This document shows positions 61,658-64,000 of a stretch of DNA of 64,000 nt, piece after piece. This stretch comes from Hyphomicrobiales bacterium (GTDB lineage: Bacteria > Pseudomonadota > Alphaproteobacteria > Rhizobiales > Rhizobiaceae). The notes beneath the pieces are model-generated. The model did not search any database, was not told the origin of the DNA, and saw nothing but the letters and a program-made list of their open reading frames with translations. Made by a program: the position numbers and the translations under genes. Each line of letters opens with the position of its first letter. Position 1 is the first letter of the stretch. The stretch covers positions 62,001-126,000 of the forward strand of contig UCII01000006.1 of assembly GCA_900472485.1 (NCBI GenBank). The letters are read 5' to 3'.

Positions 61658-62653
61658 TTAGCCCGATTTGCGCATAGAGGCGGCTTCACGTTGCCTTTCG
61701 GCGGCCGCTTTTGCGGCCTGTTCTTCCTTGAGAATCAGCTCCTTGGGCTTCTTGCCGATAATCTCCTTGCGGCCCGTCCTGGAGAATGGCTGCACGAGCT
61801 GGGCGAGGAAACCCTTGGCTACCTTGCCGGTGATGCCGATATCGGTCGAGGACGGACGCGGCGGGTTGTAGAAAGTGCCGAGAAGCTGATCCCAGATCAC
61901 GAGGTTTTCCCCATAATTCGTATTTCCCTCGGCCAGAATCTTGGAATGATGCCAGCGATGGAGGCGTGGAGTCGAAAATATGAGGTCGAGTGGGCCGGTG
62001 CGCATATCGACATTGCAATGGGTCAAAAGGCCGATGAAAGCCGTGACAGCACCGATCCAAAGGAAGACCGGCAACGGCGCGCCGAGCAGATAGAGCGGAA
62101 TCTGACCGAGCGCGATCTTGAACAGAGTATCGATGACGTGAAAACGGCCTGTGTTGATGACCCATAGCCGTTCGACGCTGTGGTGCAGCGCATGAAAGCG
62201 CCAGAGCGACAGATGCTCATGCGCCAGGCGATGCGCCATATAGAGACCAAACTCGGCGATGACGAGGCCGAGCACCACCTGGAACGCCATAGGCCATTGA
62301 TCCGGCCAGAAATGCGAATGGTAGCTCAGCGCCGGCTGCGCGACTGTCGCGACTGCCATCGGGAAAGATGTGCCGATCGCAGCGGCGATCTGCACGCCGC
62401 CCTTGTTCAGCAGCGTGTGGGCGATATCGTTGAAGGTCTCGCCATCGCGCTTCTGCCAAGTCTTCTCGTAAGGCATCAACCGCTCGAAGAGGGCAATGAT
62501 GGCTACCGTTGAAAGATAGACGACATTGAACCAGAGAAGATGCATATCCGACTGGAAGGCGAAATAGGCTCCCGTTAGTCCACCGCACAGGATGGCTGGC
62601 CACAACAGGGGGGAAACAGCAGCGTAAAGACGCGAACTGCTTTGAAATGTCAT
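61658..62653 (-). CDS. sterol desaturase / fatty acid hydroxylase-family membrane protein
   Basis: The 331-residue membrane protein has the di-iron histidine boxes HRLAHEH, HALHHS and HRWHHS, with about five hydrophobic helices. Family members hydroxylate or desaturate lipids, carotenoids or alkyl ethers. The C-terminal 40 residues are Lys/Glu/Ala-rich and probably cytosolic. It lies 220 bases upstream of the E1-KASIII fusion on the same strand, so the two could act on one lipid product. Confidence 0.87.
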   Translation of the reverse strand: MTFQSSSRLYAAVSPLLWPAILCGGLTGAYFAFQSDMHLLWFNVVYLSTVAIIALFERLMPYEKTWQKRDGETFNDIAHTLLNKGGVQIAAAIGTSFPMAVATVAQPALSYHSHFWPDQWPMAFQVVLGLVIAEFGLYMAHRLAHEHLSLWRFHALHHSVERLWVINTGRFHVIDTLFKIALGQIPLYLLGAPLPVFLWIGAVTAFIGLLTHCNVDMRTGPLDLIFSTPRLHRWHHSKILAEGNTNYGENLVIWDQLLGTFYNPPRPSSTDIGITGKVAKGFLAQLVQPFSRTGRKEIIGKKPKELILKEEQAAKAAAERQREAASMRKSG

Positions 62654-62783
62654 TCCATCAACCTCAGATTCTGATCGGCGAAATAGCGCGTGAATATGCG
62701 CGATATGTAGCGCGATGATTGTGGAGTCGAAAGCGAAATTTTTCCGTTGGCCGGCAACAGGCAGTTGGATAGGAGATCAAGAC

Positions 62784-63224
62784 ATGCGCATAGAGCAGGC
62801 GGCAGACGAACATCTGGAGGCGTGGGCGCGGTTGCGCGTCGAACTTTGGCCCCATAGTTCGCTCGAACATCATCGGGCGGAACTGGCGCAATTTCGCGCT
62901 GATGAAAATGCTTCTGCGTTTGTCGCGATCGATTCTGTCGGTCATGTCGTCGGTTTTGCCGAAGCGACATTGCGGCACGATTACGTCAATGGCTGCGAGA
63001 CTTCGCCGGTCCTATTCCTGGAGGGCATCTATGTGCGTCCCGAAGATCGGCGGGGAGGGGCGGCGCGGGCGCTTTGCCAGGCTGTCGCCACCTGGGGGCG
63101 GGAGGCTGGCTGCACCGAGTTTGCTTCGGATGCACTGATCGACAATCTTGCGAGCCACGCCTTTCATGCCGCGCTCGGTTTCGTCGAAACCAGGCGCGTG
63201 GTCTATTTTCGCAAGCTGCTATAG
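62784..63224 (+). CDS. GNAT acetyltransferase, AAC(6')-like
   Basis: The 146-residue product closely follows the aminoglycoside 6'-N-acetyltransferase family: RVELWPHSSLEHHRAEL, GFAEATLRHDYVNGCETSPVLFLEGIYVRPEDRRGG (acetyl-CoA site), and a C-terminal SHAFHAALGFVETRRVVYFRKLL. Chromosomal copies are common in soil bacteria and need not give clinical resistance. ATG 62784 has GGAG about nine bases ahead; the frame opens earlier at 62715. Confidence 0.88.
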   Translation: MRIEQAADEHLEAWARLRVELWPHSSLEHHRAELAQFRADENASAFVAIDSVGHVVGFAEATLRHDYVNGCETSPVLFLEGIYVRPEDRRGGAARALCQAVATWGREAGCTEFASDALIDNLASHAFHAALGFVETRRVVYFRKLL

Positions 63225-63246
63225 GCCCGGAGCTACGGGACTGTGC

Positions 63247-63909
63247 CTAGGCGAATGTCAATTTCGTCTTCTGCTGGCCAGCCTCATCGAAATTCTCCGG
63301 GCTCAGCCAGCGCTCGTAGCCGGCCTTCAGGCGCGGCCAGTCGGCGTCGATCATGGCGAACCAGGCCGTGTCGCGATTCTGGCCCTTTGCGACCATGTGC
63401 TGGCGGAAAATGCCTTCGTAAACGAAGCCGAAGCGTTCGGCTGCCCGCTTCGACGGTTCGTTGAGGTTGTTGCACTTCCATTCGAAGCGGCGATAGCCGA
63501 GCGTGTCGAAGACGTAGGATGCAAAAAGATAGAGCGTTTCCGTGGTCACGCGGCTGCGGGCGATGGCGGGTCCCCAGAGGATGCTGCCGATTTCGATGAC
63601 GCCATGCGCGTTGTCGATGCGCATCAATGCCTGCCGGCCCTCGGCGCGTCCGGTCCGCTTGTCGATCGTCGCGAAGAAGAGCGGATCGGCGCTGGATGCG
63701 GCTTTCTCGAGCCAGGGCGAAAAGGCGGCGCGATCGGCCGGGGCATCCTCGAAAAGATAGCGAAAGCGATCTTCCGCGCCGGGTGCGCGGGCTGAGGCAA
63801 GGAGATCGTCGCCATGACGGACCGCCTCGAGTGGCTCGATCCTGACGTAGCGGCCGTCAAGGGGAATGCGCTCGGGGCGGGCGACGCCCTTCCAGTTCGT
63901 GAGATCCAT
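63247..63909 (-). CDS. GNAT acetyltransferase (RimJ/RimL type)
   Basis: The 220-residue product is a GNAT protein of the type often annotated as ribosomal-protein-alanine acetyltransferase: IEIGSILWGPAIARSRVTTETLYLFASYVFDTLGYRRFEWKCNNLNEPSKRAAERFGFVYEGIFRQHM. Substrate unknown; it may acetylate a protein N-terminus or a small molecule. It is convergent with the AAC(6')-like gene. The last 90 bases of the window upstream of its start show no other gene. Confidence 0.86.
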   Translation of the reverse strand: MDLTNWKGVARPERIPLDGRYVRIEPLEAVRHGDDLLASARAPGAEDRFRYLFEDAPADRAAFSPWLEKAASSADPLFFATIDKRTGRAEGRQALMRIDNAHGVIEIGSILWGPAIARSRVTTETLYLFASYVFDTLGYRRFEWKCNNLNEPSKRAAERFGFVYEGIFRQHMVAKGQNRDTAWFAMIDADWPRLKAGYERWLSPENFDEAGQQKTKLTFA

Positions 63910-64000
63910 ATCAAAGTCCTTTGGTCATCAAATGTAGTTCAGCGAAGCCGGCCGGATTGTATCAGGTCCGCAAGGGATTGTGGCAGTTCCATTCCATCGG

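Overview
The window looks like a chromosomal segment of a Rhizobiaceae alphaproteobacterium, most likely genus Rhizobium. The reasons are a haem-uptake operon (hemP-hmuSTUV) divergent from an orf1-tonB pair, an HWE kinase/PhyR/NepR/EcfG general stress response locus with GGAAC-N16/17-CGTT promoters, RirA-type IRO boxes (TGA-N9-TCA), a RutR-regulated reductive pyrimidine pathway, a GC-rich base composition and rhizobial intergenic palindromes. Everything here is read by eye. Family names come from motif recognition, not searches.

Layout. 0-2 kb: a D-2-hydroxyacid dehydrogenase and a methyltransferase. 2-9.7 kb: a urease cluster ureD-A-B-C-E-F-G with four extra genes: a DUF1272 protein, an LprI-like protein, a protein with all the sialylmotifs of GT29 glycosyltransferases, and a diguanylate cyclase. 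9.8-14.3 kb: an RND efflux pump and its adaptor. 14.7-18.9 kb: an NMT1/ThiY-type ABC importer. 19-27 kb: pyrimidine degradation (cupin, hydantoinase, Zn-hydrolase, RutR regulator, PreA, PreT), interrupted by a DUF559 endonuclease cassette bounded by paired palindromes. 27.2-31.4 kb: the general stress response locus, with a candidate EcfG-dependent small RNA and a stress-controlled membrane-protein operon. 31.4-39.4 kb: haem uptake and degradation, TonB, and a truncated haemoglobin. 39.5-50.2 kb: a LacI-controlled sugar ABC transporter with two Gfo/Idh dehydrogenases, a TIM-barrel isomerase and ThuA, split by a TetR/SMR pair. 50.2-53.1 kb: a methyltransferase, then a fluoride riboswitch with a tiny leader ORF, a CLC-F antiporter and CrcB. 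53.4-57.9 kb: an aspartyl hydroxylase-like lipid enzyme, then flotillin/YqiJ/PspA membrane-stress genes; the PspA frame is continuous with a TnpB-like N-terminal domain that has no nuclease part. 58-64 kb: a 1107-residue fusion of E1-alpha, E1-beta, a lipoyl domain and ketoacyl synthase III, a sterol desaturase-family hydroxylase, and two GNAT acetyltransferases.

How the parts fit. Urease and pyrimidine breakdown both release ammonia and suggest nitrogen scavenging. The haem and fluoride loci are self-contained stress or nutrient modules with visible cis-regulation. The strongest candidates for undescribed biology are the E1-lipoyl-KASIII fusion, the EcfG-promoter small RNA, the TnpB-like/PspA continuous frame, the GT29-like urease-operon gene, and the DUF559 cassette in paired palindromes.
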